Part shown: positions 46,378-56,230 of the stretch, one piece after another
Position numbering within the stretch: the first letter of the stretch is position 1
How the letters are laid out: the number at the start of each line of letters is the position of its first letter
NCBI GenBank assembly: GCA_951804985.1
Contig: OX638136.1
Coordinates: forward strand, 2,049,852 to 2,113,851
DNA length: 64,000 nt
Direction of reading: 5' to 3'
DNA from: Dryomyza anilis
Taxonomy: Eukaryota > Arthropoda > Insecta > Diptera > Dryomyzidae
Translations under genes and position numbers: made by a program
The notes under the pieces: generated by a model
Told to the model about the DNA's origin: nothing
Seen by the model: only the letters and a program-made list of their open reading frames with translations
Database searches by the model: none

Positions 46378-49300
46378 ATGTCAGATGAACTTTTGGAACT
46401 TTTACAAATGTTCAATTTAGAAAATTTGATCAAAATATCGTAAGTATGTATTCTAAATCCTTATAAATGTATATGCTATTATTGTAATATTTTTAAGGCG
46501 TCGGAATTACGTACAAGTCCCTCAAATATCTAAACGAGAACGACATTGCAGCAGCAATCGATAATATTGGTTTCAGTGCATAATTTCGGGAAAAGTTGTT
46601 CGCATGGCGGAGGAAAAAGGTGAGTGGTAGAAGATAATTAACCCGAGAGTCCTTGTTCTTCGTGATGATTAGAATGTCTCTAATATGAAAATTCATTTTT
46701 TCCATTTTCAATTCCGACCTAAACAATGTTTCTTCAAATTCACTCGTATGTAAGCTAGAGAATTTAAAACGCTAAAGAATTAGCCGACGACTTACAACAC
46801 ATTTTTTCAAGTAGGGGTAATTGGACGGTCTCTTAGTTCGCAGTAATAAGTTAAATGTTAGGCCCGAATATTTTCATGACATCTTGCAAACATTTTCTAC
46901 GTAAAGAAGGATTTTTATTTGCTGTATAAAACCATGTTTTGAAAAAACACAATAAAAAAAGGGTATTTCAAAAAGCTTTAGACTCTAAACTATCTTACAA
47001 ATAAAAATCTGATATTTTAGAAAAATATAAATTTGCAGCTGCAGCCATATACCACCAGTCAATTCTGAAGGCTTTACAAGTCATCAGTACAACCCATTAT
47101 TTAGAAACTGTATGCAAATAAATATTAATTTCTTTTAGATTAGAGATAACGCTGAGATAGTACAACCGTCAAATAAGGAATAATCGGATTTCAGTCCAAA
47201 GGTAAGAAATAATGTTATTAAATTATACACAGAATAAAAATGTATTTGCGTTGGTCAATATACAAAATATTGTTACGATAATTCAGTCTACGGAAAACTG
47301 TTCTACGAGTTCGTATCGCTGGATTGTGTACAAAATAAAAACACTCTTATGTTTGGTTTAAATTATAACAATTAACTTTATTAATTCACTTTAATAAACA
47401 ACTTTACTAATAACAAATTCTAACAACTGCTGCATGTCCATAATTTAACTTGACAATTATCACACGAGATGCCCTCGACCACTTTATAATCACTACTGAA
47501 GTGAAGTACCTCTGATGCGGCTCCCTTATATACTGCATGCATCAGTTCGACACGTTTCGACAAGCTTCGACTTGTTTCGAGAACCTTCTAATCGTTTCGT
47601 GAATGACGCATGCTATTGGCATCTCATTCGCACTCATGTGTTTTAATGCGGTGATCTTTCATCTCTTTCTCACACACTGCCTCAGAGCGCTGAATGATCT
47701 TCCGTCTCTTTCTAACACATGCTTAGTGCGCTGAATTGTCTCATTTATTATTGCTGAATGCTTGCACTGTGAGGCAAATTACCTCTTTTCGTAACAATAT
47801 TTTACCACAAATTTGATAAATCAACTGTCTTATTCAGAGCGTGCATTAATATTAAACGAATCAGATGTTGGACAATATATAATTGAATTTTATAAATTTA
47901 ATCACTTTCTGACTGAAAACGACGTAAAAGCTTCATTGAGTTAATACCCGAGTTTGTTTTCGTAAATAATATTACTTTGAAGCATTCGGTTTTTTTACTA
48001 TGACTTACTTAAATATTAGAAATATTTCCGGAGGAGAGAGATATTTCGGTAAAACTTACTTTGTTTTTACTAATATTTGGTATTAATTGATTTTTTAAAT
48101 TTAGGAATATTACTTCGTGCCTCGACAAGGTAAAAAAAAATCCGAACGGAAAAATGTTTTCTAAATACAAAAATTCTAAATCCAAACGCATGAGATTTGA
48201 AAATGAATCAACGCCAGAGCGAATCAACGGATGTACCACAGAGTCTACTTCCAGAGATGTTTAAGTTGACGAAGATATAGTGAATACTCTGAAAATTGAA
48301 TTGCAAACCGATTCCAGTGACTGGTCAATGGTACAAGACAGATGGGTCCGTACATTCTCATTGCGGCAGAAGGATTTAGCAATTCTCAATAATCTAGAGT
48401 TTATGAAGCAATGGCCGAAGCTTAAGGACGGCAGAGCACCTTCATTGGTAAAATTACAAATTAATTACACTTTTAGAAATTCATATCAATAAAATACCAA
48501 AATTTTTCCCGTATTCTGATTTAATAACGTATGCATTACCTCTGAGTCACTCACAATTTGAAGTCAAATATGATAAATTAAGGTGTTTTAAAACAGTACA
48601 CAATATTTTAATTTTAAAAGACACAAAGTTGTAGTCTTCAGCAATGTTTTTTAGATTAAATGTTGTTTAGGTTTATACGATAAATCAAAATGGTGCTATA
48701 GCCAAAACACATAAAAAAGCAGCTTATGCGCACAGTCGTTTGAACAAAAAAATGGTTTTCATAAAGAAGTGCACAAAGGACACCCCAACAAAAGAATGTT
48801 CTTTATATAGAATTTAACGAAGAAAATGAGTCTTGATTTAAAAAGAAAAATAAAAATACCTCTCGTTAAGTAAAATGTCCTTGAACATTTTAATTGCTTA
48901 TAATATTTGCATGATAATTAAAAATATATTAAATTTGTATAGGGCAATAGAGAAAATTCTATTACCTTCAAAATGAGACCAAACTTGACGCAATACGATG
49001 CACAGATGCAAAATTATATAATTTTTAAAAAAGGTCCATGCGTCATATTTTCATTTTTTTTAACACCCTGTATTTTTAAACCTATTGACAAAAAGCAAAA
49101 AAAAACAAATATAGGGGGCTTAATTTCAATAAGCAATCCATAAAAAAATTGAAGTAAATCCAAAGTGTCAAAAATATTTCGTGTTCGATTTGAAAAAGAA
49201 TGTCTCATATGCAAGTCTTCATAAGTGGAATCGATAAAAAATTACAATTATTATTTTTTTTTATTTAAATCGAAAACACATTTAATAATAATTTTTTCTT

Positions 49301-49698
49301 GATTTTTAGATGTTGTGAATTACGTCCTTATCAACCTAAAAATATTACCATCAACAGCAAGATTACGCGATAAATTGGGAACAAATAAGAAAAAACCAAC
49401 AACTTTGGATGCGCAGGAGTGCTTTATTTTGACAGTAGCATAACTTAACAATGTTAATATAAAAATTGCAGAACTCATAGAAAAATGTTATGAAAATCAA
49501 GTAACGATCCAACCATTTTTAATAATCGAGTGTATAGATATTACTATACCACAATCTTTCTATGTTTATTTTGATACTATATTTTATAAATTCGAATCAT
49601 TTATTGATTCGTTAGATTGCGCATTGAAAATTTATCATGTTCTTCATTTCGTAAAATCGTCTTCATTGTTATCACTTTTACATTTTATGTCTCATTAA
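46378..49698 (+). pseudogene. SAM-domain multicopy insect gene, fullest copy (spliced, disabled)
   Basis: Exon 1, 46378-46439 (MSDELLELLQMFNLENLIKI, GTAAGT donor). Exon 2, 46498-46619 (YKSLKYLNENDIAAAIDNIG, then FREKLFAWRRKK, GTGAGT donor). Exon 3, 47139-47201 (IRDNAEIVQPSNKE). Exon 4, about 47838-47942 (LNESDVGQYIIEFYKFNHFL). Exon 5, 48105-48447 (EYYFVP, then NPNGKMFSKYKN, then WSMVQDRWVRTFSLRQKDL, EFMKQWPKL). Exon 6, about 49312-49698 (TTLDAQECFILTVA, NQVTIQPFLIIEC, YVYFDTIFYKFESF, DSLDCALKIYHVLH). The order SAM-like start, YYFVP...NG-K-F, W...W...RQKDL, then TIQPFLII...KIYHVL matches, from memory, a dispersed insect family of unknown function. Stops occur in exon 2, exon 3, exon 5 (about 48262) and exon 6 (about 49439); an A-run indel shifts exon 5; exons 1-2 are out of phase. 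Confidence 0.65.
47271..47796 (-). repeat. Solo LTR of family A with 4-bp target duplication
   Basis: TGTTACGATAATTCAG to TTTTCGTAACA, complete and TG...CA-bounded, 526 bp. It is flanked by ATAT on both sides (47267-47270 and 47797-47800). The left palindrome arm has the empty site with a single ATAT (about 30650, minus strand ACAAAATATTTTACC). No internal sequence remains, so LTR-LTR recombination removed the element. It sits in the intron before exon 4 of the SAM-domain pseudogene. Confidence 0.95.
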
Positions 49699-49799
49699 TA
49701 ACAACCCCAGACAAAATATACGGCAGGTAACAGGCGCACAACAGACAGGCAACACAGCAGCCTACAAGCTGATAATCAACAGGCTATCGACATGTTTGT

Positions 49800-50167
49800 G
49801 GCAGTCAATGGCGGAATTTGTAGCAAAACCAGCCTGTGTCTGCCCTAGAAAATACGGCAGACGGCAGCCTATAGACCGGCCATAGGCGGAGATTGTAGCA
49901 AACCCAGCCTGTTGTCTGCCCTAGAACAATACGGCAGATGGCAGCCTACAGACAGGTCATAGGCGGAGCTTGTAGCAAAACCAGCCTGTTGTCTGCCCTA
50001 GAACAATACGGCAGATGGTAGCCTATAGACAGGTCATAGGCGGAGCTTGTAGGAAACCCAGCCTGTTGTCTGCCCTAGAACAATACGGCAGCCGGCAGCC
50101 CGTAGATAGATCATAGGCGGAGCTTGTAGCAAACCCAGCCTGTTGTCTGCCCTAGAACAATACGGCA
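49800..50167. repeat. 77-bp subterminal tandem array
   Basis: Exact 77-bp period (GTTGTCTGCC at 49911, 49988, 50065, 50142). Each unit holds ATACGGCAGATGGCAGCC, a GGTCATAGGCGGAGCTTGTA word and CCAGCCTGTTGTCTGCCC. CGGCAG and CTGCC give repeated short inverted pairs. There are no unique spacers, so it is not a CRISPR array. Confidence 0.9.
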
Positions 50168-50408
50168 GATAAAATGAATTCATATTTGTGCAGCTGTTTT
50201 ACTTGAGCTGTTTTTTTAGTTTTATTTAAATGCAAAAACATTGAAAATATGTATATGAACAAAAATGGTTTTACTGCTGAGTATATTATTTTAAAGACAA
50301 AAAAATACTGGGCGTTTTGGTTTCGTTGCATTTTAGTCATGAAACCCAGCGCGAACACCGGACAGACCTAACGGTTTTTGAAGTTTTCTTGTTTCTATCT
50401 TGTTCGAT

Positions 50409-51003
50409 TTATTGATTAAATCGTTTGCGCAAACTATAAAAAGATATGTTAATATATATATGTATCAATGTTGTGTATACGTACGACATCCAGTAGTTCT
50501 GGCCACTTTCCCCGATGCCGCGTGCAGTTTTAGTTTTAAGGACGTCGATGGGAACTAATCTCATCAATAGTTCCCGTACGAGACAGGCTCCAACACCAGC
50601 AGCTGCTATATATGCAGACTGCCGGTCGTCAATGTTTATAAAAATCGCATGATTTTTCACCAACGCTATATATAATGGAATATAAATGCATATTTTAATA
50701 TAATATTAAAAACATTTTTGCATATTTCAAGACTCACCTTATTGCTGCCGGGAACTTATATTCCTGAATTGCCTTCAGTGACCTCTCTTCGTTATTTATT
50801 TTTGAACCGGCTCTTTCAAATGCATTTATGAAATGCTTCAGAGCATCGATGAGGCCCATGCTTCCAGTAACTAAATGTACAGTGTAAATATATAAGTTTT
50901 TAATGTCATAGTAAATATTCTTACCTTTTGATCTTAAAAATGCGCACGTAACGCAAGAACACGATTGCACCGTATCTTTGATGTCTGTTTCCAAATCTTC
51001 CAT
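50409..51003 (-). CDS. Unrecognised, apparently spliced gene inside the TIR element
   Basis: Minus strand. Exon a starts at the ATG at 51003 (MEDLETDIKDTVQSCSCVTC, then AFLRSK) and ends at a GGTAAGAAT donor near 50935. After a ~55-base intron ending in TTTAG, exon b (about 50882-50752) continues in phase: VTGSMGLIDALKHFINAFER, then AGSKINNEERSLKAIQEYKF, then a GTGAGTC donor. A short intron ends TATATATAG. Exon c (about 50665-50409) reads LVKNHAIFINIDDRQSAYIA and AAGVGACLVRELLMRLVPID to a stop; the exon b-c phase does not fit exactly. The first exon has three closely spaced Cys (SCSCVTC). I recognise no transposase motif. Exon c is preserved in the second copy (62960-63214), exon b is cut there. 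It may be an accessory gene of the element or a captured host gene. Confidence 0.4.
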
Positions 51004-51084
51004 CTATGTGCTTGCAAATCAAAATATATTCAAACTAAAAAAATTTGAAGTTTATTTTTGAAGTATTTTTGTTTTTTTGAGACA

Positions 51085-51520
51085 GTCTGCCTTGCTATAG
51101 CTCCAAGCTGCCGTGAGGCAAGCAATTCAAATAGTTTTCATATAAAATATGAGTCTGGCTTCGATTGAGTGAAGAAGTCTGAGACAGACTGCCTTGCTAT
51201 TCCTTCAAGTTGCCATTAGGCAGACAATTCAAATATTGTTCATATAAAATTAGTGTCTGCCGTCGCCTGTGTGAAGCAGGCTGCCTTGCTATTCCTAAAA
51301 GTTGCCGTGTGGCAGGCAATTCTAATATTTTTTATACAAACTGTGTGAAGCAGGCTGCCTTGATATTCCTATAAGCTGTCGTGAGGCAGGCAATTCAAAT
51401 ATTTTTCATATAAAATTTTTGTCTGCCGTCGCTTGTGTGAAGCAGGCTGCCGTGCTATTCCTGAAGGTTGCCGTGTGGCAGCTATTCTGAAAATTAAAAA
51501 AAAAATATTTGTCTGCCGAC
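51085..51520. repeat. Subterminal tandem array, right side (~70-100 bp units)
   Basis: Five units start (A/G)CTGCC(T/G)TG(C/A)TAT at about 51086, 51187, 51281, 51356 and 51448. Each continues with AAGTTGCCGTG-GGCAG and CAATTCAAATATTTTTCATA. The CTGCC/GGCAG words resemble those in the left array, so both ends share short motifs in inverted orientation. 51521-51753 contains more diverged CTGCC and GCATG words. 51754-51848 shows nothing. Confidence 0.8.
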
Positions 51521-51848
51521 AACTGCCCGCCGATATTCTATCGAAAACCTGCTACAAGGCAGCCTATTTAAAATTTAAATTCCAAAAACATTTTATAAAT
51601 CTGCCGTGGCATGTACACATTTTTGAACATGCCGATTCTCTGCGTAAAACCTGGTGTAGGAAGGCTGGCATTTTTGATGAAATACCAACTACATGCTATG
51701 CCCGAATATATGTCGATATTCTGCCAGTAACATGCCGAATATTTTGTCTCGGGAATTAATACATTAAATAGTATAAGTATTTTCACTTTAATTGAATAAC
51801 ACATATTTTACTTATTACAATTTAGTATTGTTTTTTAATATTCACTAC

Positions 51849-52055
51849 TGTAGAGGGCAGTAATTAAATGTGTATTTTAAATATTTGATCTTGTTTATTC
51901 AAACTCCAGAAAAATTATAAAATGAAAATTGAAATATTTAAGACAAAACAAGATTTAAAATTCAAATAACAATTGACAAAAATTAATATAGTGTTTTAAA
52001 ATTAAAAGTATATATATAATTCAAGTTGAAATTTAAAGTATAAAATGTACCTACA
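51849..52055 (-). repeat. 3' LTR of CsRn1-type element
   Basis: 207 bp, bounded by TGTAG...CTACA. Compared with the LTR at 56022-56228 I see one difference (A at about 51950, G in the other). Confidence 0.95.
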
Positions 52056-53289
52056 ATTCTCCCCCTTCGGAAAAATCAATGTTAAGTAAATTAAAAGTTT
52101 TTTCAATTATTGCTGGTTTGATTCTGTCTATCGGAATCACTTTAATATCATTATTTATATCTATTTTAAACCATTTTTTATTTTTTTCAATTACTTTAAA
52201 AGGTCCCTCATATGGTTGTTGCAATGCTCGTTTATTTTCTAAACGGACAAATACATATTTGCAATCATAAAGGTCTCTCGGAAAATAAATATTTGACTCA
52301 GAATTTTTGTGATGAGATAAATTTGAACGAAAGTTACGTATACTATCTTTTAAATTCGATAATATATTAGCTGAACTACACATTTTACTAGGAATAATGA
52401 GTTCATTTGGTAACCGTATGTTTTGTCCATATACCATCTCAGCAGGCGTTGCTGAGTGATCTTCTTTGACAATTGACCTAAGTCCCAATAGTGCCACTGA
52501 AAGTTCGTCAGACCAATTAACAGGATGTCCTCTTGTCAATATCGTTGCTTTTAATTATCTATGAAATCGCTCTATAATGCCGTTGGCTTGGGGATGATAT
52601 GGTGAAGTTGTTATCCTATGGCAACCCAAAAACTTAGATAATTCCGAAAATATCTGTGATGTGAATTGTCTTCCTTGATCAGTGGTAATAGTTATAGGAA
52701 CACCGAATCGAGAAATATAATTATTAAAGAATATCCTAGCTATAGTAACAGCAGATATATCTCGAAGTGGATATGCCTCTGGCCAACGCGTGTATCGGTC
52801 AATAATTGTAAGAATATAGCGATGGTTATTTGATGGAGGTAATGGCCCTACAATATCGATATGAATGTGTTCAAATCTTCCTTGTGGAATTTTAATTTTA
52901 ATTATCGGTGATTTGGTATGTTTATATATTTTGGACTTCTGACAACTTAAGCATTCTCGTGACCAAATGTTAACAATTTGATTCATATTTGGCCAAAAAT
53001 ATCGTTGCGTTATAAGTCTACGTGAACCACGAATGCCTGGATGTGAAATACCATGTAATTTATCGAATGCAATTTTTCGCAAACTATTAGGAATGAAAGG
53101 TCTAGGTGTATTAAGTGACTTTTCACACCATATATCTACATTAAATAATGGAATTTTAATTAATTCTAAACTATACTTCTTATTTTTAATTAATTCTTTC
53201 AACTCCTCGTCATTTTGCTGTTCATTGTAAAGTAATTTAAAATTAATTTCTGAACTCTGTAATGCGTCTACTTCAAAAGCTCTTGACAA
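52051..53289 (-). pseudogene. CsRn1-type element: integrase
   Basis: Minus strand. The zinc-binding HHCC is visible as KLHGISHPGIRGSRRL and ECLSCQKSK (53060-52940). The catalytic DDE residues are in EHIHIDIVGPLPPS, TTDQGRQFTS and NGIIERFHR. The C-terminal GPF-type module is YEGPFKVIEKNKKWFKI (52230-52180). The final stop lies inside the 3' LTR. One in-frame stop at 52555-52557 directly follows the E-containing motif and separates core from C-terminal domain; the rest reads continuously. Integrase would insert the cDNA; this copy could not make a full-length enzyme. Confidence 0.9.
52056..52068 (-). promoter_or_regulatory. Polypurine tract
   Basis: Minus strand GAAGGGGGAGAAT abuts the 3' LTR, the expected plus-strand primer position. 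Confidence 0.85.
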
Positions 53290-54700
53290 CGCATCAGCTA
53301 TAACGTTGGAATAACCGCGAATGTACTGAATATCATTAGTAAATTGTGAAATAAATTCGAGATGTCTCGTTTGCCTAGGATATCTGTCTGTTTTCGAATT
53401 TAATGCTAAAGTCAGAGGTTTGTGGTCAGTATAGACTGTGAAAGTTCTACCTTCGAGGAAGTGTCTGAAGTGTTTAATATTTAAAGCTCACGATCGAACG
53501 TACTGTATTTGGCTTCTGCAGAAATCAATTTTTTAGAAAAGAAAGCAATGGGTTCCGTTGTCTGTTTAAATGTCTGTTGCAAAACCCCACCAACAGCTAT
53601 ATTTGAAGCATCTACACTAAGTGATAACATTGCTTCGCTGTTAAAATGATTTAGTAAAACTTGGGCGGAAAAACTGTCTTTGATTTTTTGAAATGCTGTC
53701 ATTGATGTGTCTTCCCATTGCAATATGTTACCTTTTTTCTTTGTAGTTTCAGTAATCATGTTATATATTGGAGTCATGAACTCAGCTAGTTTGGGTATGT
53801 AACGATGATAATAGTTAACCATACCTACAAACTTTTGTAACTGTTTTTTTGGGAATTTAAAAATCACGAATAGCTAAGACTTTATCTTCCGATGGTTTAA
53901 TTCCTTCCTTGGAGAAATTGTAGCTAAGAAAATCTATATTATGTACCCCGAATTTACATTTTCCTGGTTTAATATTTAACCCATGCTCTTGTAGTCTCTG
54001 AAAAACCTGTTTAAGATGTTCTAAATGTTCTTCTTCATCCTGACTCGCAATGAGAATATCATCAATGTATGTAAACACAAAATTAAGACCTGTGAACACT
54101 TCGTTAATGAATCTTTGGAATGTCTGTGCAGAATTTTTTAATCCAAATGGCATTCTGACAAATTCATACATTCCAAAAGGAGTTGTAATTGCCGTTTTGA
54201 ATATATCTTCTTCAGCCATTGGAATCTGGTGATATGCTCGAATTAAATCTATTTTTGAAAACAATTTTTTATTTCGCATGTCAATGTTAACATCCTGAAT
54301 ATGAGGTAAGGGATACCTATCAGGTACCGTAACAAAATTCAATCTTCTAAAATCACCGCAAGGACGCCAGTCGTTTGGCTCTTTTTTGACGACTAAGTTC
54401 AATGGTGATGCTGTACATGATTTTAAAGGTCGACAAATACCAGATTTAACGAGAAAATCAAATTCTGCTTTTGCAATTTTGTATTTAATTGGATCTAACC
54501 GCCTGGGTTTGGCAAAAGGTAATATCCCATTTGTGATAAGACGATGAACTGTCGTGTGTTTCACAGATTGAGAATAATCTGGTTCTGCAGTTAATGAAGG
54601 ATATTGTTTAAGTAATTGCGTATATTGATTATCGACAGAGAATAATTTGGGTAAGGATACATTGCAGTAATAGGAAATAGCATTAACTGATAACTTAGTA
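53290..54700 (-). pseudogene. CsRn1-type element: reverse transcriptase and RNase H
   Basis: Minus strand. RT occupies 54690-53857 with LDPIKYKIAKAEFDFLVKSG, PCGDFRRLNFVTVPDRYPLP, SKIDLIRAYHQIPM, MPFGLKNSAQTFQRF and the catalytic FTYIDDILIAS. It is followed by the RNase H region: FVGMVNYYHRYIPKLAEF, ALSLSVDASNIAVGGVLQ-like, AKYSTFDREL, then TVYTDHKPLTLALNSKTDRY and NVIADALSRAFEVDALQ. Frameshifts separate RT from RNase H (about 53865, at a run of seven A) and split RNase H (about 53484). Active-site residues themselves are intact. RNase H continues without a stop into integrase at about 53290. Confidence 0.9.
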
Positions 54701-54715
54701 AGTTGTTTTTAATGT

Positions 54716-54990
54716 CAATTAAAAGACCATATTTTGATAAGAAATCTGCTCCTATGATAGGTTTGCTAATATCTGCTAAAAGAAAAACAAATGGAAATTC
54801 GCGTCGTAACCCTAAACTAACATTTTCTTACCAAATGTCGAAATTGTGGTACCATTAGCTGCTGTTAACACAACATCTGAAACCCGTTTATGTATTTTAA
54901 ATTTGGAAGAAGGTAGAACTCAAACTTCAGCACCACTGTCTATTAAAAATTTCAATTTGTTGTATTTGTCAAAAATAAAGAGGCGACGTG
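54716..54990 (-). pseudogene. CsRn1-type element: aspartic protease
   Basis: Minus strand: RLFIFDKYNKLKFLIDSGAE (active-site DSGA, about 54950-54920), VLTAANGTTISTFG, then in another frame FPFVFLLADISKPIIGADFL and SKYGLLIDIKN. An in-frame stop (TGA) lies just after the active-site motif, and one-base shifts lie at about 54830 and 54710. The DSGA form of the triad and the IIGADFL motif are typical of Ty3/Gypsy proteases. Confidence 0.85.
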
Positions 54991-55038
54991 TTGAACAATT
55001 TAGGTTCCCATTGTGTGTCGCCGCGACAATGGGGAAAA

Positions 55039-56015
55039 TTAGTTTGTTGAACCTGAATTCTTATATGTATTGGAATAAGAACAAGGTTCTTCACATTTTC
55101 GTGCGTTACTTCCAAATCTGTAATGGTATCTACAGAGCCAAGTACCATTGGATACTCTTCCCTGAGAGCGCGAACTGTTCCTACTATAAGAACGTCTAAA
55201 AGGTGAACGAGATAGACGTTGTCCCAATTCTTGTCTCATTTCGCATACTTCCATGGACAATTTATTGAAATTTTTGCAAATATCTGTGGTTGCTCGAACT
55301 ATATTTTCTACTAATTTTTCTAAATTGGATTCTGCAAACCGAGTATGAGGTATTTGTGTATTTTCTTTAATACTACAAACTTCATCATTGTGAATTACTT
55401 CCCACAAATTATCTACCAACCGCATTAAATCGCTGACTTCTGTTAAATTTGAACCAGTCAGGGCAACGTTTAAAGTTTTTGGTAATTTTCTTAACCAGAG
55501 CTTCTTTAGGAGTTCCATACTAAAATTATTACCAGCTAATAAGGCTAATACCTATAAAATTCGGATGGTCTTTGATCACCTATTTCCGAATCGGAAAGAA
55601 TTTTGTCAAGTTTTTTATTTTCACTCATTGAATGCCTTTCTATTAAATTTTTCTTTAAATGTTCATTTTTTTCTCCCGATGGAGGAGTCTGTATAATATC
55701 GAGTATTATCATAATAACCTCTTGTGGTAAGGCTGTTATGACGTACTCGTATTTTGTCCTATCTTGAGAGATCCCTTTGGTTGCAAACTGCATTTCTGCA
55801 TGTATGAACCACGCATCTGGACAAGCCGACCAAAATTGAGGGAGCTTTACGGAAGTAGCGAAAATTTCAGAATTTATCGGTATGTTACTTTGTGAAACCG
55901 ATTGAACAGATTGTGTTGAACGAGTGTTTGGTAAATGCGTATTATTGAAATCTATTGGATTTAGTTGAATTAAAGAGGCATGGTCCTCATGACGAGTTGA
56001 ACCGCTGGCAGGATC
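55039..56015 (-). pseudogene. CsRn1-type element: gag
   Basis: Minus strand. An open frame without an obvious ATG begins next to the primer-binding site (STRHEDHASLIQL), then VKLPQFWSACPDAWFIHAEM and QFATKGISQDRTKYEYVITA (capsid-like). A frameshift at about 55555 follows RPSEFYR, and the next frame gives MELLKKLWLRKLPKTL. Near the end it has LCRYHYRFGSNARKCEEPC, which fits C-x2-H-x9-C-x3-C. This CHCC type of Gag zinc box is, from the literature as I remember it, the mark of the CsRn1/Kabuki lineage. The gag-to-protease change of frame at about 55039 could be either natural or damage. Confidence 0.85.
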
Positions 56016-56020
56016 GCCAA
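56004..56020 (-). promoter_or_regulatory. Putative primer-binding site of CsRn1-type element
   Basis: Minus strand TGGCGATCCTGCCAGCG follows the 5' LTR after a two-base gap. It begins TGG as required; I cannot name the tRNA with confidence. Confidence 0.6.
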
Positions 56021-56021
56021 T

Positions 56022-56228
56022 TGTAGAGGGCAGTAATTAAATGTGTATTTTAAATATTTGATCTTGTTTATTCAAACTCCAGAAAAATTATAAAATGAAA
56101 ATTGAAATATTTAAGACAAAACGAGATTTAAAATTCAAATAACAATTGACAAAAATTAATATAGTGTTTTAAAATTAAAAGTATATATATAATTCAAGTT
56201 GAAATTTAAAGTATAAAATGTACCTACA
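56022..56228 (-). repeat. 5' LTR of CsRn1-type element
   Basis: 207 bp, same termini as 51849-52055. The outer flanks are CACTAC on the left of the element and ACCAAG on the right, so no clear 4-6-bp target duplication is visible. Confidence 0.95.
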
Positions 56229-56230
56229 AC

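Larger units (their letters stand above)
41187..48000. repeat. Right arm of the large palindrome
   Basis: Reverse complement of 30471-37969. It carries insertions lacking in the left arm: a solo LTR at 47271-47796 and a TA-target MITE at 46094-46273. 43055-43365 has no counterpart on the left. Beyond 48000 the right-hand sequence continues (the 3' exons of the SAM-domain gene), whereas the left arm stops at an LTR fragment, so the right side looks like the original and the left the truncated copy. Confidence 0.9.
49705..51753. mobile_element. TIR transposon-like element with long subterminal tandem arrays
   Basis: The left end starts CCCCAGACAAAATATACGGC at 49705. Read on the other strand, the right end starts CCCGAGACAAAATATTCGGC at 51753. 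Over 31 bases 26 match, so these are good terminal inverted repeats. Inside the left end is a 77-bp tandem array (49800-50167), inside the right end a ~70-100-bp array (51085-51520), and between them an apparently spliced minus-strand gene. ATTAATA lies close outside both ends but not exactly at the junctions, so the target duplication is unresolved. It sits seven bases after the last open codon of the SAM-domain pseudogene. A truncated second copy is at 62256-63361. Confidence 0.75.

Noticed and set aside
49800..50167. CRISPR-like array
   Set aside because: 77-bp units are contiguous without unique spacers, and the DNA is eukaryotic.
51433..51759. 108-codon plus-strand frame at the right end of the TIR element
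   Set aside because: Covers the subterminal array and TIR; no independent coding evidence.
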